From Echinicola soli (GTDB lineage Bacteria; Bacteroidota; Bacteroidia; Cytophagales; Cyclobacteriaceae): DNA of 64,000 bases. This document shows, one piece after another, positions 53,530 through 62,743 of this stretch. The notes under the pieces are model-generated. The model saw only the letters and a program-made list of their open reading frames with translations, made no database searches and had not been told where the DNA came from. Made by a program: the position numbers and the translations under genes. The number at the start of each line of letters is the position of its first letter. Positions within the stretch are counted from its first letter, which is position 1. The stretch is from the NCBI RefSeq assembly GCF_006575665.1, contig NZ_CP041253.1, positions 1,183,501 through 1,247,500 of the forward strand. The letters are read 5' to 3'.

Positions 53530-54705
53530 ATGGAAGCTTATATAATCAATGGATATAGAACAGCAGTGGGAAAAGCCAAGAAAGGTGGATTCCGCTTTTA
53601 TCGGCCAGATGATTTGGCCGTGGATGTGATCAAGGAGTTGATCGCCGATACACCAGGTTTGGAGCCCGAGATGGTGGATGACCTGATCGTGGGCAATGCC
53701 GTTCCCGAAGCGGAGCAGGGCATGCAGATGGGCAGGATGATTTCCCTAATGGCCTTGGGTAAGGTGGTGCCCGGGTTTATCATCAACCGTTATTGCGGCT
53801 CTGGTCTGGAAGCCATCGCCCTGGCCACAGCAAAGATCAAATCTGGTATGGCGGACTGTATCATCGCAGGAGGTACCGAATCCATGTCCATGGTGCCGAT
53901 GATGGGGTATAAGACCGCCCTGAACTGGAAAATCGCTTCACAGCATCCCGATTATTACCTCAGCATGGGGCTGACCGCTGAGGAATTGGCCAAAGACTAC
54001 AATATTTCCCGGGAAGATTCCGATCAGTTTGCAGTGACTTCCCACGAGCGTGCGATCAGTGCCATTAAAGAAGGAAGGTTTAAGGACGAAATAGTTCCGA
54101 TCCAAGTGGAGGAAACCTATGTGGACGAATCCGGCAAACGGCAGACGAGGTCGTTTACCGTGGATACTGACGAAGGTCCCCGGCCAGGAACCAGCATGGA
54201 TGTGTTGGGAGGACTGAAACCTGCCTTCAAGCAAGGAGGACAAGTTACCGCGGGCAATTCTTCCCAGACTTCCGATGGTGCGGCCTTCACCTTGGTGATG
54301 TCCGAGCGGATGGTCAAAGAGCTGAACTTGGAGCCAGTGGCGCGACTGGTCAGCTATGCTGTGGCAGGTGTGGACCCCCGTATTATGGGCATCGGCCCGA
54401 AAGAAGCCGTTCCAAAAGCACTGAAGCAGGCGGGAATGAAATTGAACGATATCAGTCTTGTAGAGCTAAATGAAGCCTTTGCCGCACAGGCACTTGCCGT
54501 GATCCGCGAGCTGGACATGGATCCCGAGATCGTGAATGTAAATGGCGGAGCCGTAGCCCTGGGTCATCCACTGGGCTGCACGGGAGCCAAGCTCACCGTC
54601 CAAATGATCAATGAACTCCGCCGAAGAAACCAAAAGTACGGCATGGTCACCGCCTGCGTCGGAGGCGGACAAGGCGTAGCCGGAGTGGTGGAATTGCTGA
54701 AGTAG
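53530..54705 (+). CDS. fadA: Acetyl-CoA C-acyltransferase (thiolase)
   Basis: A 391-residue thiolase, the last step of beta-oxidation. Nucleophile Cys 89 in [31 protein letters not shown] (~55-70); [10 protein letters not shown]; His in [18 protein letters not shown] and the second Cys in [12 protein letters not shown] near the end. All catalytic residues are in place. It likely forms a trifunctional-enzyme-like partnership with the FadN upstream. Confidence 0.95.
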   Translation: MEAYIINGYRTAVGKAKKGGFRFYRPDDLAVDVIKELIADTPGLEPEMVDDLIVGNAVPEAEQGMQMGRMISLMALGKVVPGFIINRYCGSGLEAIALATAKIKSGMADCIIAGGTESMSMVPMMGYKTALNWKIASQHPDYYLSMGLTAEELAKDYNISREDSDQFAVTSHERAISAIKEGRFKDEIVPIQVEETYVDESGKRQTRSFTVDTDEGPRPGTSMDVLGGLKPAFKQGGQVTAGNSSQTSDGAAFTLVMSERMVKELNLEPVARLVSYAVAGVDPRIMGIGPKEAVPKALKQAGMKLNDISLVELNEAFAAQALAVIRELDMDPEIVNVNGGAVALGHPLGCTGAKLTVQMINELRRRNQKYGMVTACVGGGQGVAGVVELLK

Positions 54706-54799
54706 ACTTTAGATTGGAGACGTTAGATGTTAGACAGAATCAATATTACTAAAATAGACCACTATTAATAAGCTACCTTTTTACTTAAAAATACAAATT

Positions 54800-55145
54800 A
54801 TGCATAATTACAAGGAGTTTAAAGTTTGGCAAAAAGCGATTAAGGTGATAGTGGATGTTTACAGGATTACTAGATTTTTTCCTACGGAAGAAAAGTTTGG
54901 TCTAATATCCCAAATGAGAAGCTGCGGGGTTTCCGTGGCTTCTAATATCTCTGAAGGTGCTGGCATAAAAAAGCGACAAGGAATTTTCTCACTTTTTGTC
55001 CGTATGGAATGGTTCAGTCTGTGAATTGGAAACACAACTAATTGTTGCTTATGAATTAGAATTTATTGAAAGAAAGGATTTTGCAACGATATCTGAAAAA
55101 ATAAATGAATTGCAAAGGATGCTTTACACACTGATTAAGAAATGA
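54800..55145 (+). pseudogene. Four-helix bundle protein (S23/IVP family), frameshifted copy
   Basis: Reads MHNYKEFKVWQKAIKVIVDVY, FGLISQMRSCGVSVASNISEGAG, then after the A-run at ~54966-54972 leaves frame and stops at 55024. In the other frame the family resumes: SDKEFSHFLSVWNGSVCELE, then TQLIVAYELEFIERKD and LQRMLYTLIKK, TGA 55143-55145. One A too many in the run explains the break. The -1 slippery heptamer here would give the wrong frame, so programmed frameshifting is unlikely; mutation or a homopolymer sequencing error are the choices. It sits between fadA and the acyl-CoA dehydrogenase gene. Confidence 0.82.
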
Positions 55146-55189
55146 TCAGTCAGTCTAGCATCTCAAGTCTCATATCTAAAATCTGAAAT

Positions 55190-56992
55190 ATGGAAACAAC
55201 AAAAAATAAAACCATTAACGGAGGAGAGTTCCTCATCAGGGAGACGGATGCCAAAGACATCTTTATCCCGGCGGAGTTTACCGAAGAGCAGCGCATGATG
55301 GCGCAGGCCTGTCAGGATTTTGTGGATACGGAAATACTGCCCAAGATCGAGGAAATCGACAGCATGAAAAACCCCGATTTGGTACCGGGCATTTTGAAGA
55401 AAGCGGGCGAATTGGGTTTGTTGGGAATTTCCATTCCTGAGGCCTACCAGGGGCTGGGCATGAGTTTCAATACATCCATGCTGATTGCCGATATCATCGG
55501 TGCAGCCGGTTCTTTTTCAACTACATACGGAGCGCATTCGGGTATTGGTACATTGCCGATCCTATTTTATGGTACTGAGGAGCAGAAGCAAAAATACCTG
55601 CCCAAGCTGGCCACAGGTGATTGGGCAGCCTGTTATTGCCTTACAGAGCCGGATGCTGGTTCAGATGCCAACAGCGGAAAGACCAAAGCGGCCCTCACCG
55701 AAGACGGTAAGCACTACTTGCTCAATGGGCAGAAGATGTGGATTTCCAATGGCGGTTTTGCCGATCTATTGATCGTCTTTGCCAAGATAGATGACGATAA
55801 AAACCTGACGGCTTTCATTGTGGAGAAATCTTTTGGCGGTATCACCATGAACGAGGAGGAGAAAAAGATGGGCATCAAGGGTTCTTCCACCCGGCAGGTA
55901 TTTTTTAACGACTGCAAAGTGCCGGTGGAAAATATGCTCTCCGAACGGCAAAACGGCTTTAAGATCGCCGTAAACATCCTGAACATTGGCCGGGTGAAGT
56001 TGGGAGTGGGCGTGCTGGGAGGATGCAGGCAGGTAATTAAGAATGCCTTGGATTATTCATCCGAGCGGAAACAATTTGGTGTGGCCATCAATACTTTTGG
56101 CGCCATCAAATCGAAACTGGCCGAGATGGCGGTGAAGACTTATGTGAGCGAGTCGATTTGCTATCGTCTTGGGCAGAACATTGAAGACCGGATAGACGCG
56201 TTGATCGCAGATGGAATGGAGGTAAACCAGGCTAAGCTGAAAGGCATGGAGCAGTTTGCCATGGAATGTGCCATTGCCAAGATCCACGGATCAGAAGTAT
56301 TGGATTATGTGGTGGATCAGGGAGTGCAGATCTATGGAGGTATGGGCTATTCGGCAGACGCTCCCATGGAACGGGCTTACCGGGATGCCCGGATTTCCAG
56401 AATTTATGAAGGTACCAATGAGATCAACCGCATGCTGATGGTGGGCATGTTACTGAAGCGGGCCACAAAAGGGGAGATCAACTTATTCGAGCCGGCCAAA
56501 ACAGTGGCGGATGAACTTACGTCCGTTCCATCTTTCGATACGGTAGATGCTTCCGAATTATTTGCTGCAGAAAAAGAAGTGTTGAAAAAGCTCAAAAAGG
56601 TATTCCTGATGATCGGTGGAAAAGCCGCCATGACTTTTGGGCCAAAGATCGAAGAAGAACAGGAAATCATGATGAACCTTGCGGACATTATGATTGAGAT
56701 CTACGCGGTGGAGTCCGCACTGCTCCGTACCGAGAAACGGGTGGGAATGCAAAGTGAAGAAGCTTGCAAACAACAACTGGCAATGGTAAAGGTCTACTTA
56801 TCCGAAGCGGTGGATAAGATCCAGGCAGCCGGTAAAGAAGCCATCGCTTCCTTTGCTTCGGGTGACGAACAGAAAGTAATGCTGATGGGACTGAAGCGAT
56901 TCACCAAAATGGATGTGGTTAATACCAAAGTTTTGAGAAGACAAATCGCCGATCATATGATCGAGAAAGGGAAGTACCCGTACTTCGATTAG
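55190..56992 (+). CDS. fadE: Acyl-CoA dehydrogenase, long (FadE-type) form
   Basis: A 600-residue acyl-CoA dehydrogenase with the extra C-terminal helical domain of the VLCAD/FadE-like group. FAD and substrate motifs: YCLTEPDAGSDANSGKT (~151-167), MWISNGGFADLLIVFAKI, GVQIYGGMGYSADAPMERAYRDARISRIYEGTNEINRMLM (~380-419), where the Glu of YEGTNE is the catalytic base in this subgroup. First oxidation step of beta-oxidation. Last gene of the operon; a strong terminator follows within 10 bases. Confidence 0.94.
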   Translation: METTKNKTINGGEFLIRETDAKDIFIPAEFTEEQRMMAQACQDFVDTEILPKIEEIDSMKNPDLVPGILKKAGELGLLGISIPEAYQGLGMSFNTSMLIADIIGAAGSFSTTYGAHSGIGTLPILFYGTEEQKQKYLPKLATGDWAACYCLTEPDAGSDANSGKTKAALTEDGKHYLLNGQKMWISNGGFADLLIVFAKIDDDKNLTAFIVEKSFGGITMNEEEKKMGIKGSSTRQVFFNDCKVPVENMLSERQNGFKIAVNILNIGRVKLGVGVLGGCRQVIKNALDYSSERKQFGVAINTFGAIKSKLAEMAVKTYVSESICYRLGQNIEDRIDALIADGMEVNQAKLKGMEQFAMECAIAKIHGSEVLDYVVDQGVQIYGGMGYSADAPMERAYRDARISRIYEGTNEINRMLMVGMLLKRATKGEINLFEPAKTVADELTSVPSFDTVDASELFAAEKEVLKKLKKVFLMIGGKAAMTFGPKIEEEQEIMMNLADIMIEIYAVESALLRTEKRVGMQSEEACKQQLAMVKVYLSEAVDKIQAAGKEAIASFASGDEQKVMLMGLKRFTKMDVVNTKVLRRQIADHMIEKGKYPYFD

Positions 56993-57001
56993 AATGCCAA
57001 T

Positions 57002-57055
57002 CCAAAAGAGCCGTCACGCCGAGAGATTTGATCTGGGCGTGACGGCTTTTGGTGT
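57002..57055 (+). terminator. Terminator of the fad operon
   Basis: CCAAAAGAGCCGTCACGCC at 57002-57020 pairs with GGCGTGACGGCTTTTGG at 57036-57052, leaving a 15-base loop. Very GC-rich stem with T's in the right arm. Confidence 0.92.
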
Positions 57056-57066
57056 ATCGGTCGTAC

Positions 57067-57587
57067 CTACGGCAAGTGGAAATTTATATCTTTTAAGAAT
57101 TCGACACCTTCCTCATAAAAAAGCATGTTTTCTTCAATTTTTCTTAAAAACTCAGCAAGAATATGCTCTCTATGAGGTGTATAGTAAGCTCTTTTTGAAA
57201 AAAATGAATAAAATATAAAATTTATTTCGTGATAGGATAGCTGTTGATAGAAAATAGTATGATAGTAATCCTGATCAATGATTTCCCTGTTTTGATAAAT
57301 ATGGATAATTACTCCGAATACACACCTCATTATTAATTTGTCTCGATTATCTGTATTTGTTGTCCCAGAAATGCTACATAAACAAATAAAGCTCCCGAAA
57401 TGGAGGCGAATGGCATGGATAATCCTCCAATGTAGGAGCCAACGGTATCAAAATTCATAATACCAAATTAATTTAGATACCATGCAAAAAGAACAGGAAA
57501 AAATGAAAGTAAAGAAAAAATTATCCAAATAATTATTTGGTTATTAAGAAAACAAATTCTTTCTTCAAGTTCTATATCTACATTCAT
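57067..57587 (-). pseudogene. Broken phage abortive-infection-like gene
   Basis: Reading leftward from the ATG at 57587: a membrane helix (WIIFSLLSFFPVLFAW), an in-frame TAA at 57468-57470, then in the same frame MNFDTVGSYIGGLSMPFASISGALFVYVAFLGQQ and a second stop at 57333. A different frame from 57330 gives YYHTIFYQQLSYHEINFIFYSFF and ends at 57067. The order (helix, TVGxxIGGxxxPF helix, FLxQ, later QLSxxE..FIFYS) is that of the 'putative phage abortive infection protein' family. Two nonsense codons, a frameshift and a missing middle (~100 residues or more) show it is dead. Confidence 0.55.
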
Positions 57588-57850
57588 TTTGGATCTATTT
57601 TGAATACTATGGGTATAGTATTCCACCGAAAACCCTTAAAAAAATGACACTGGAATATAAAACTTGTATTAATGTATCCGCCTTGCAGGTATTGGGCGTT
57701 AAGAAATTAAATAAGCGTGTGGGCAAGAAAGCAGGCTTGTTTGACGAAATGCTGCTCGAAAGGGTTATTGGCAGCTTAACTGGAGGAGTTTGCCTGCATG
57801 ATGGAGGGGTTTAATTTTAGCGTAATAGATGCGCCGCGGCGGGTTTTTTT

Positions 57851-57960
57851 GGCCACTTTTTTCACCTGTAGGAAAAAAGTGGCAAAGGCTGACTTGATGA
57901 CAATGCTGAAATTATACCATTACAAATAATTTAGCACCCACAGTAAATCATATAGAGCCT
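57851..57960 (+). repeat. Repeat family E, second long copy
   Basis: Hairpin GCCACTTTTTTC 57852-57863 with GAAAAAAGTGGC 57872-57883, a ~55-base spacer and CACAGTAAATCATATAGAGCC ending near 57959. The same order occurs, inverted, at 32061-32170. Confidence 0.55.
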
Positions 57961-58100
57961 TCATTTTAAGAGGGTTTATTATAAAAACACGAAAAATTTA
58001 TTACCTGCCTTTTACTTCTGTTTTACGCCATTTTAGCATCCATTGGATTTTAGTATATTGGAAGGTGATTTTTGAAGTGTGAATTTTTATAAAGGAAATT

Positions 58101-58796
58101 ATGAGTAAAGAAACTTGCCCCAACTGCAATGCAGTATTGAAATTCAGTATCATGTCCGAAACTAGTTTAGTAGGAAAAAAAACGGTTGGCTTTATCCACA
58201 AATTTACAGACAATCAAAGTCCTGGCTTTTGCACAAAATGTTCCTCTCCTTTAATAACTGATGCTAGGAGTGAATTCAAAAAGACGTGGGAAAAGACTCA
58301 TTCCGATGAATCTGATTGTTTGAAAGACATTAAGAAATTGATTGATGCAGTTCCTATTGTGACATTACATAATCCCAAAGATTGGAAATATGAGAGTTTA
58401 GAGATGATTACCTCTCAATCTGTCACGGGAACAGGAGTGTTTTCGGAAATTGCTTCTAGTTGGACGGATTTTTTCGGGATGGAATCTGGAAAGTACAATA
58501 AAAAGCTAAAGGATGGTGAGGATAGATGTAAGGATCAACTACGTTGGGAAGCCGTGGCCGTTGGTGGAAATGCTGTAGTAGGAACTGATATTGATTATTC
58601 AGAAGCAGGAGCAGGGAAAGGAATGCTTATGGTTTGTATGGCCGGTACTGCTGTAAAATTGAAGAATCTGTCGGAACTCAATTATGATGTTGATAAGCTT
58701 GGAGAACTTCAAGAAGCAGGTATTCGACTTAAAAAGGTAAAAGAATCTATTGATGCCTTAGAACCTTTTAAGAATGTTTCCGATCAAGTTTACTAA
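58101..58796 (+). CDS. Zinc-ribbon plus YbjQ-like (UPF0145) protein
   Basis: A 231-residue soluble protein. The N-terminal part holds two Cys pairs (CPNCNAV at 6-12 and CTKCSSPL near 48-55), forming a zinc ribbon. A YbjQ/UPF0145 domain follows at about 90-180: MITSQSVTGTGVFSEIASSWTDFFG, then RWEAVAVGGNAVVGTDIDYSEAG and MLMVCMAGTAVKL. A charged helical tail ends it. YbjQ domains form pentamers of unknown or metal-related function; the ribbon fusion suggests nucleic acid or metal binding. It stands alone after an accessory region. Confidence 0.75.
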   Translation: MSKETCPNCNAVLKFSIMSETSLVGKKTVGFIHKFTDNQSPGFCTKCSSPLITDARSEFKKTWEKTHSDESDCLKDIKKLIDAVPIVTLHNPKDWKYESLEMITSQSVTGTGVFSEIASSWTDFFGMESGKYNKKLKDGEDRCKDQLRWEAVAVGGNAVVGTDIDYSEAGAGKGMLMVCMAGTAVKLKNLSELNYDVDKLGELQEAGIRLKKVKESIDALEPFKNVSDQVY

Positions 58797-58883
58797 TCAT
58801 GGCATAACTAAATTGGGGTTTAGTGTTTTCTGGTATTCAAAGTTTATCGGGTTTAATAGTAACCTGAGCTCGATTTTAAATAG

Positions 58884-58975
58884 TGTCACTGCGAGCTTGT
58901 CTACAGTCAAAGGCAGTCTTGTCTGGTGCCAAATAGGGAGTAGGAAAAGGTCTCGCAATGACGTTATAACCGTTT
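58884..58975. repeat. Repeat family C, short copy
   Basis: CACTGCGAGCTTGTC...GTCTTGTCTGGTGCCA...TCTCGCAATGACG. Shares the TTGTCTGGTGCCA word with 27398 and 33240. Non-coding. Confidence 0.45.
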
Positions 58976-59033
58976 TTAATCAAATTATATTAATCGAACT
59001 GAGGTTAGTAGTATTGGGAAGTCTTTTTTTATT

Positions 59034-61340
59034 TCACTCGTTTTCCACATAGGTCCTAAAATACCCGCATTCTTCGATCACCTCTTGGTAATACTGGGTA
59101 TCTGAATATTCATCCTTTAATTTTTGGAAGCCTTTCCAGGCAATAAAATCCACATCGTCATCTTCTTCAGACCATTCATTGGCATACTTGCTGTAGTATT
59201 TTTCGTAGTAATATGCATTTCTTTCACACTTTGCCAGCATGTAACTACATTTGGCTTTTTGCTCATGTGTTGTGGCAGCATCGAATGCTTTTTGGTAATA
59301 CAATTTGGCTTGGGAACAATCGGTGATCATGTGGCGCATGGAAGGACTGAATCCATAGGGACTGTAGGAATAACCCACAATATCGGATTGATATGCCCGT
59401 ACATTGCCAAAGTACGTGATATTATAAAAGGCATTGCCCAGCAAAAGGCTGTTTTGATAGACTTCTTCCTGCTTGGCCAATTTTTCCTGCATCAACTTTA
59501 CCGTTTCCAGGAATTGTCCCATGGGATAGGTTTTGCCCAGGGCGTGTTCAGCATCATGATTGTCCCAAATGTGGGCATTGAAGGGGTTGGCAGGGAACAC
59601 CTTTTCAAACGCCTGACTTTTATAAATCTGCAAGGCTTCATCGATGCGGTTGGCAAAGAGTGCTTCGATGGTTTCATAATAATAGATATCATGTAGCGTG
59701 ATAGGATATAGTTTTTCGCCAATTTGTTCTATCCCTGTAGCTGTATTGGAGAGGAAAAATTGCTTTAGTTTTTTCGTATTCCCGGCTTGGTCAAAAAAGG
59801 TGGGTTGGTTATCGTACCCATAAAAATACCCTGCATATCTGCTTGAAAGCAATTCACTCATAAGGGCGTTTTCTCCCTTGGCAAATAACAGGGAAAGGTA
59901 TTTTTTACTCCAGGATTGTGCATTTTCATAGCGGAAAACATCGCTGTTGGGATATTTTTGCCCTGGTAGTTCAAAGTAAAGCCAGTTAAGCTCATCGACC
60001 AAGGCATCCAGCTGATCTGGAACTGGATTTTCCAACAAATTGAGCTGGTTGATCAGGCGCAATAGACGCAATTGGTTTTTGGCCAACTGGGTCTTGGGTA
60101 AATGATCTTCGGCTTTGTCAAAAGCCTTTTCAGCATCGTCAAACCGATCATTTAGTGTCAGCAAATACCCATGGGAAATGTTCCAAAGAAAGGGGTGCTT
60201 AGTCTTCCCTGATTGGGCAATCCTGGCCACCAAATCCAGTGCATCGCTGTTGAGTTCTTTGTGTTGCTGTTCTTTATACTCATCTAAATCTGTGTAACCG
60301 CGATAGCTTTCAGTGTGGTAATAGGGGTCTTTGATATAACGTTCTTGATGATTGATCAGCCGGGTGAGCAGGAAGTTGAGGTGGGGATTGGTAGGGTCCA
60401 ATGCAAAAATGTGGCTGATCGCTTCTTCTTCATTAGTATAATAGCCCTGTAGCGCCCAAAGCGTGGTTTTTTCGGCCAGGGATTTGGCGAGCGGGAGCGT
60501 TTCCTGTGCAAAAACGACCGAATCCTGCGGATGGTAACTGAAGATCGCTACTTTTTGTAGGGAAGCGCATTCATTAAATACCTGTGCATAATAAAGATTG
60601 GATTGGCTGAAGGCCTTTTGGTGGTAATAGACGCCTGCTTTGTAGGCTAACGCCCTGTAATATAAGGTGTTTTTGGGCATGGACGCAGCTGTTTTGTCGA
60701 AGAAGGCAATCACTTTTTCTTGGTCAGAGGCACTGTAGAAATAGGCTTTCATCACCTGAAACCAATACCGCTGTTTCATAAACTCATCCGCAGCATTTTC
60801 ATATTTCTTTTGGAGTTGCTGAAATAGTCCTTCATCCGTCAATGGGTGATTTTCCTTAGGTTCCCAGTAGCCATACCCGCTATTGAGGGAGGCCGTTTCT
60901 ACCTGCTTGGCCAACTCCAAAAAGGCAAGGAAGTCCTTAATTTTTGGAGTTTTTAGGTCCAATGATTTTGTCCATGAGGGTAGGCTGGAGCTAGAGCTGG
61001 TAGAATTTACAACATGATTTAGATCACTTATAAGCGCAGAATCTGCCTGTAACAACAAGGAATCTACCGCATACTTGGGCACAGATGAGGCCAGATACTC
61101 GGACCAATCTTTGACGATTTTATCATTAAATCGACCATTATGCGCATTATCCATACCATCATAAAAGAAGAAATTTTCTTCCAGTAGCAATGGCTCGTAG
61201 CTTTCGTCCACGTAGATCTCAGGGGTAAAATTAGAGGCAATGATGTCGTAATAGCCACCGCAGGCTTTCACCACCAAATAAGTCAACAGCAAACTGCCAC
61301 TAAAAAGCAGCCCTAACTTGGGCAAAGATATCTTTTTCAT
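59034..61340 (-). CDS. Large exported TPR-like protein, unknown function
   Basis: A 768-residue protein. Its N-terminus is a signal or anchor (LGLLFSGSLLLTYLVV) followed at once by KACGGYYD, where the Cys may be a lipidation or disulfide residue. The rest is almost wholly helical, with TPR-like pairs such as YYRALAYKAGVYYHQKAFSQSNLYYAQVFNE (~225-255), DRFDDAEKAFDKAEDHLPKTQ (~405-425) and AKLYYQKAFDAATTHEQKAKCSYMLAKCERN near the end. No catalytic motif. The upstream lipoprotein gene overlaps its start by 41 bases, so the two are made together. I do not recognise a characterised homologue. Confidence 0.78.
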   Translation of the reverse strand: MKKISLPKLGLLFSGSLLLTYLVVKACGGYYDIIASNFTPEIYVDESYEPLLLEENFFFYDGMDNAHNGRFNDKIVKDWSEYLASSVPKYAVDSLLLQADSALISDLNHVVNSTSSSSSLPSWTKSLDLKTPKIKDFLAFLELAKQVETASLNSGYGYWEPKENHPLTDEGLFQQLQKKYENAADEFMKQRYWFQVMKAYFYSASDQEKVIAFFDKTAASMPKNTLYYRALAYKAGVYYHQKAFSQSNLYYAQVFNECASLQKVAIFSYHPQDSVVFAQETLPLAKSLAEKTTLWALQGYYTNEEEAISHIFALDPTNPHLNFLLTRLINHQERYIKDPYYHTESYRGYTDLDEYKEQQHKELNSDALDLVARIAQSGKTKHPFLWNISHGYLLTLNDRFDDAEKAFDKAEDHLPKTQLAKNQLRLLRLINQLNLLENPVPDQLDALVDELNWLYFELPGQKYPNSDVFRYENAQSWSKKYLSLLFAKGENALMSELLSSRYAGYFYGYDNQPTFFDQAGNTKKLKQFFLSNTATGIEQIGEKLYPITLHDIYYYETIEALFANRIDEALQIYKSQAFEKVFPANPFNAHIWDNHDAEHALGKTYPMGQFLETVKLMQEKLAKQEEVYQNSLLLGNAFYNITYFGNVRAYQSDIVGYSYSPYGFSPSMRHMITDCSQAKLYYQKAFDAATTHEQKAKCSYMLAKCERNAYYYEKYYSKYANEWSEEDDDVDFIAWKGFQKLKDEYSDTQYYQEVIEECGYFRTYVENE

Positions 61341-62298
61341 AGTTTCTTAAGTTCATTGAGTCAAGGTCATAAAAAATAATTTCGTCCACCTTCATGTGAT
61401 TCCCCAGATCCTCCGCCATTTCCAACAATTGTCCTTGGGATACCGCTTCGGTTTTCAGTACATCACCTTTACGGTAATAGGTTCCATTGCGCAACAAATC
61501 TTTTTTTACTTCAAAGAAATTGGGCTTGAGGGCTGCAAAGGCAGCATCCATTTTTAGTGCTGAAGCTGTCACTTTTGGCCTAAGTCCCACCACTTGGCCA
61601 TTTCGGAGATGAATTCCCCAACTAAATATCGGCATGGCCACCTTCAGGGGCAAAGGATAATCCCCTAAAGTATAGGTATAAAGATCAGCGATGGTCTTGT
61701 CATAGATGGAGTTGGCGGTTCTGGCATTGATTTCTCCCATATTGTAATACATCAGCACACCATAGTCCACATTCGGAACTTTGGTCTTTTGGGCGTATTT
61801 GATTTGGTGGAGGCGAATGGTGGCCGACAGGGTTTTATCAGTCATCTCATCCAATTGGTCGATAAAAGCCATGAAATGGTCACGACTCTTTAGGCTCCAG
61901 TCGCAGTCAATCTGGATTTCCTGATAGGAAAGATGGTTGTTTTCTGAAATTGAATTGACATGCTTACTGATTTTTTTTGCCAATTCAGCCACATCCAAAT
62001 TAGAAGACAGCATCACCTCATTTTTGATATACACTACCGGAACGATTTCCAATGTATCGGGAAAATGATCGAGGGTCACTTCACTGACAGGATATGGCAG
62101 GCCATCGGCACTTAGCGCCACATCAAAATAGCGGACATAAAGTTTCTTGACCTCATTGGCCTTGATGGTGTGGGTTTCAGTGGGATTCAAATTTAAGGCC
62201 GTTTTCCAATAGTAAAAGGAGACAGCTGGTGGAGAAGTATGCTGGCAAGCACCCAAGCAGGCCGTGAAAAAAAACAGTATAAAAAGGCGTATTTTCAT
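61300..62298 (-). CDS. Lipoprotein with TIM-barrel-like domain, partner of the TPR-like protein
   Basis: About 332 residues. Lipoprotein signal MKIRLFILFFFTACLGAC, Cys 18. The mature part has a barrel-like series of strands: YVRYFDVAL, IVPVVYIKN, IQIDCDWSLKSRDHF (Asp on a strand end), LSATIRLHQI, VDYGVLMYYNMG, LPLKVAMPIFSWGI. This resembles glycoside-hydrolase-18-like or DUF3142-like barrels, but no catalytic DxxDxDxE is present. It overlaps the 768-residue gene by 41 bases. An upstream frame extension to 62415 lacks coding character; the lipoprotein signal fixes the start at 62298. Confidence 0.7.
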   Translation of the reverse strand: MKIRLFILFFFTACLGACQHTSPPAVSFYYWKTALNLNPTETHTIKANEVKKLYVRYFDVALSADGLPYPVSEVTLDHFPDTLEIVPVVYIKNEVMLSSNLDVAELAKKISKHVNSISENNHLSYQEIQIDCDWSLKSRDHFMAFIDQLDEMTDKTLSATIRLHQIKYAQKTKVPNVDYGVLMYYNMGEINARTANSIYDKTIADLYTYTLGDYPLPLKVAMPIFSWGIHLRNGQVVGLRPKVTASALKMDAAFAALKPNFFEVKKDLLRNGTYYRKGDVLKTEAVSQGQLLEMAEDLGNHMKVDEIIFYDLDSMNLRNYEKDIFAQVRAAF

Positions 62299-62743
62299 AG
62301 CTAAAAAGGTATGAGCAATCGACCATACCAAGTACAAAGTAAATAGAATATCATGAATATGTATGGAATTATTCAGATAAAAGAAGCTCGGTTTGTTCAC
62401 GATTTGTAATTCCAAATTAAAGATAAAGATGGCATATTATATGGATTCCGATTCGCCACGGCTGACAGGACAGGAGAAACGAAATTGATGGGGTTTCATT
62501 TGATAATCATGTGTTTGAAATGCTTTACCGACATTGGGTCGGCACAGGCGCTGTGGTCAGTCCCGTATGAGTATCGGGGACAGGCTATTGCGGCTTATGT
62601 GACAGCCTTATTTTCTCCATAACCTGATCTCGGCTTAGAAATCAAACTGATGTACATCAGTTTTGCAACTTTAGCTACTCTAAACGCTTACAAGCTACTG
62701 CTATGCACTAAAATCAACTTTATTTTTATAACTTTATTCTCCT
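62299..62743. other. Divergent intergenic region with repeat-like words
   Basis: 445 bases with no ORF of note. Words such as GTCAGTCCCGTATGAGTATCGGGGACAGG near 62560-62590 recall the 27430 and 45810 regions (scattered family C/D fragments). The right end (62650-62743) probably holds the methyltransferase promoter. Confidence 0.4.

Noticed and set aside
54966..54972. Programmed -1 frameshift at A AAA AAG in the second four-helix-bundle gene
   Set aside because: A -1 shift leads into the wrong frame; the family continues in the frame reached by dropping one A, so an insertion or sequencing error is the better explanation.
57644..57814. 56-codon rightward frame (starts MTLEYKTCINVSAL)
   Set aside because: No family resemblance, no partner, and it lies among decayed genes; could be a fragment but I cannot support it.
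59124..59696. 190-codon rightward frame
   Set aside because: It is antisense to the 768-residue TPR-like gene, which has clear signal, repeats and partner gene.
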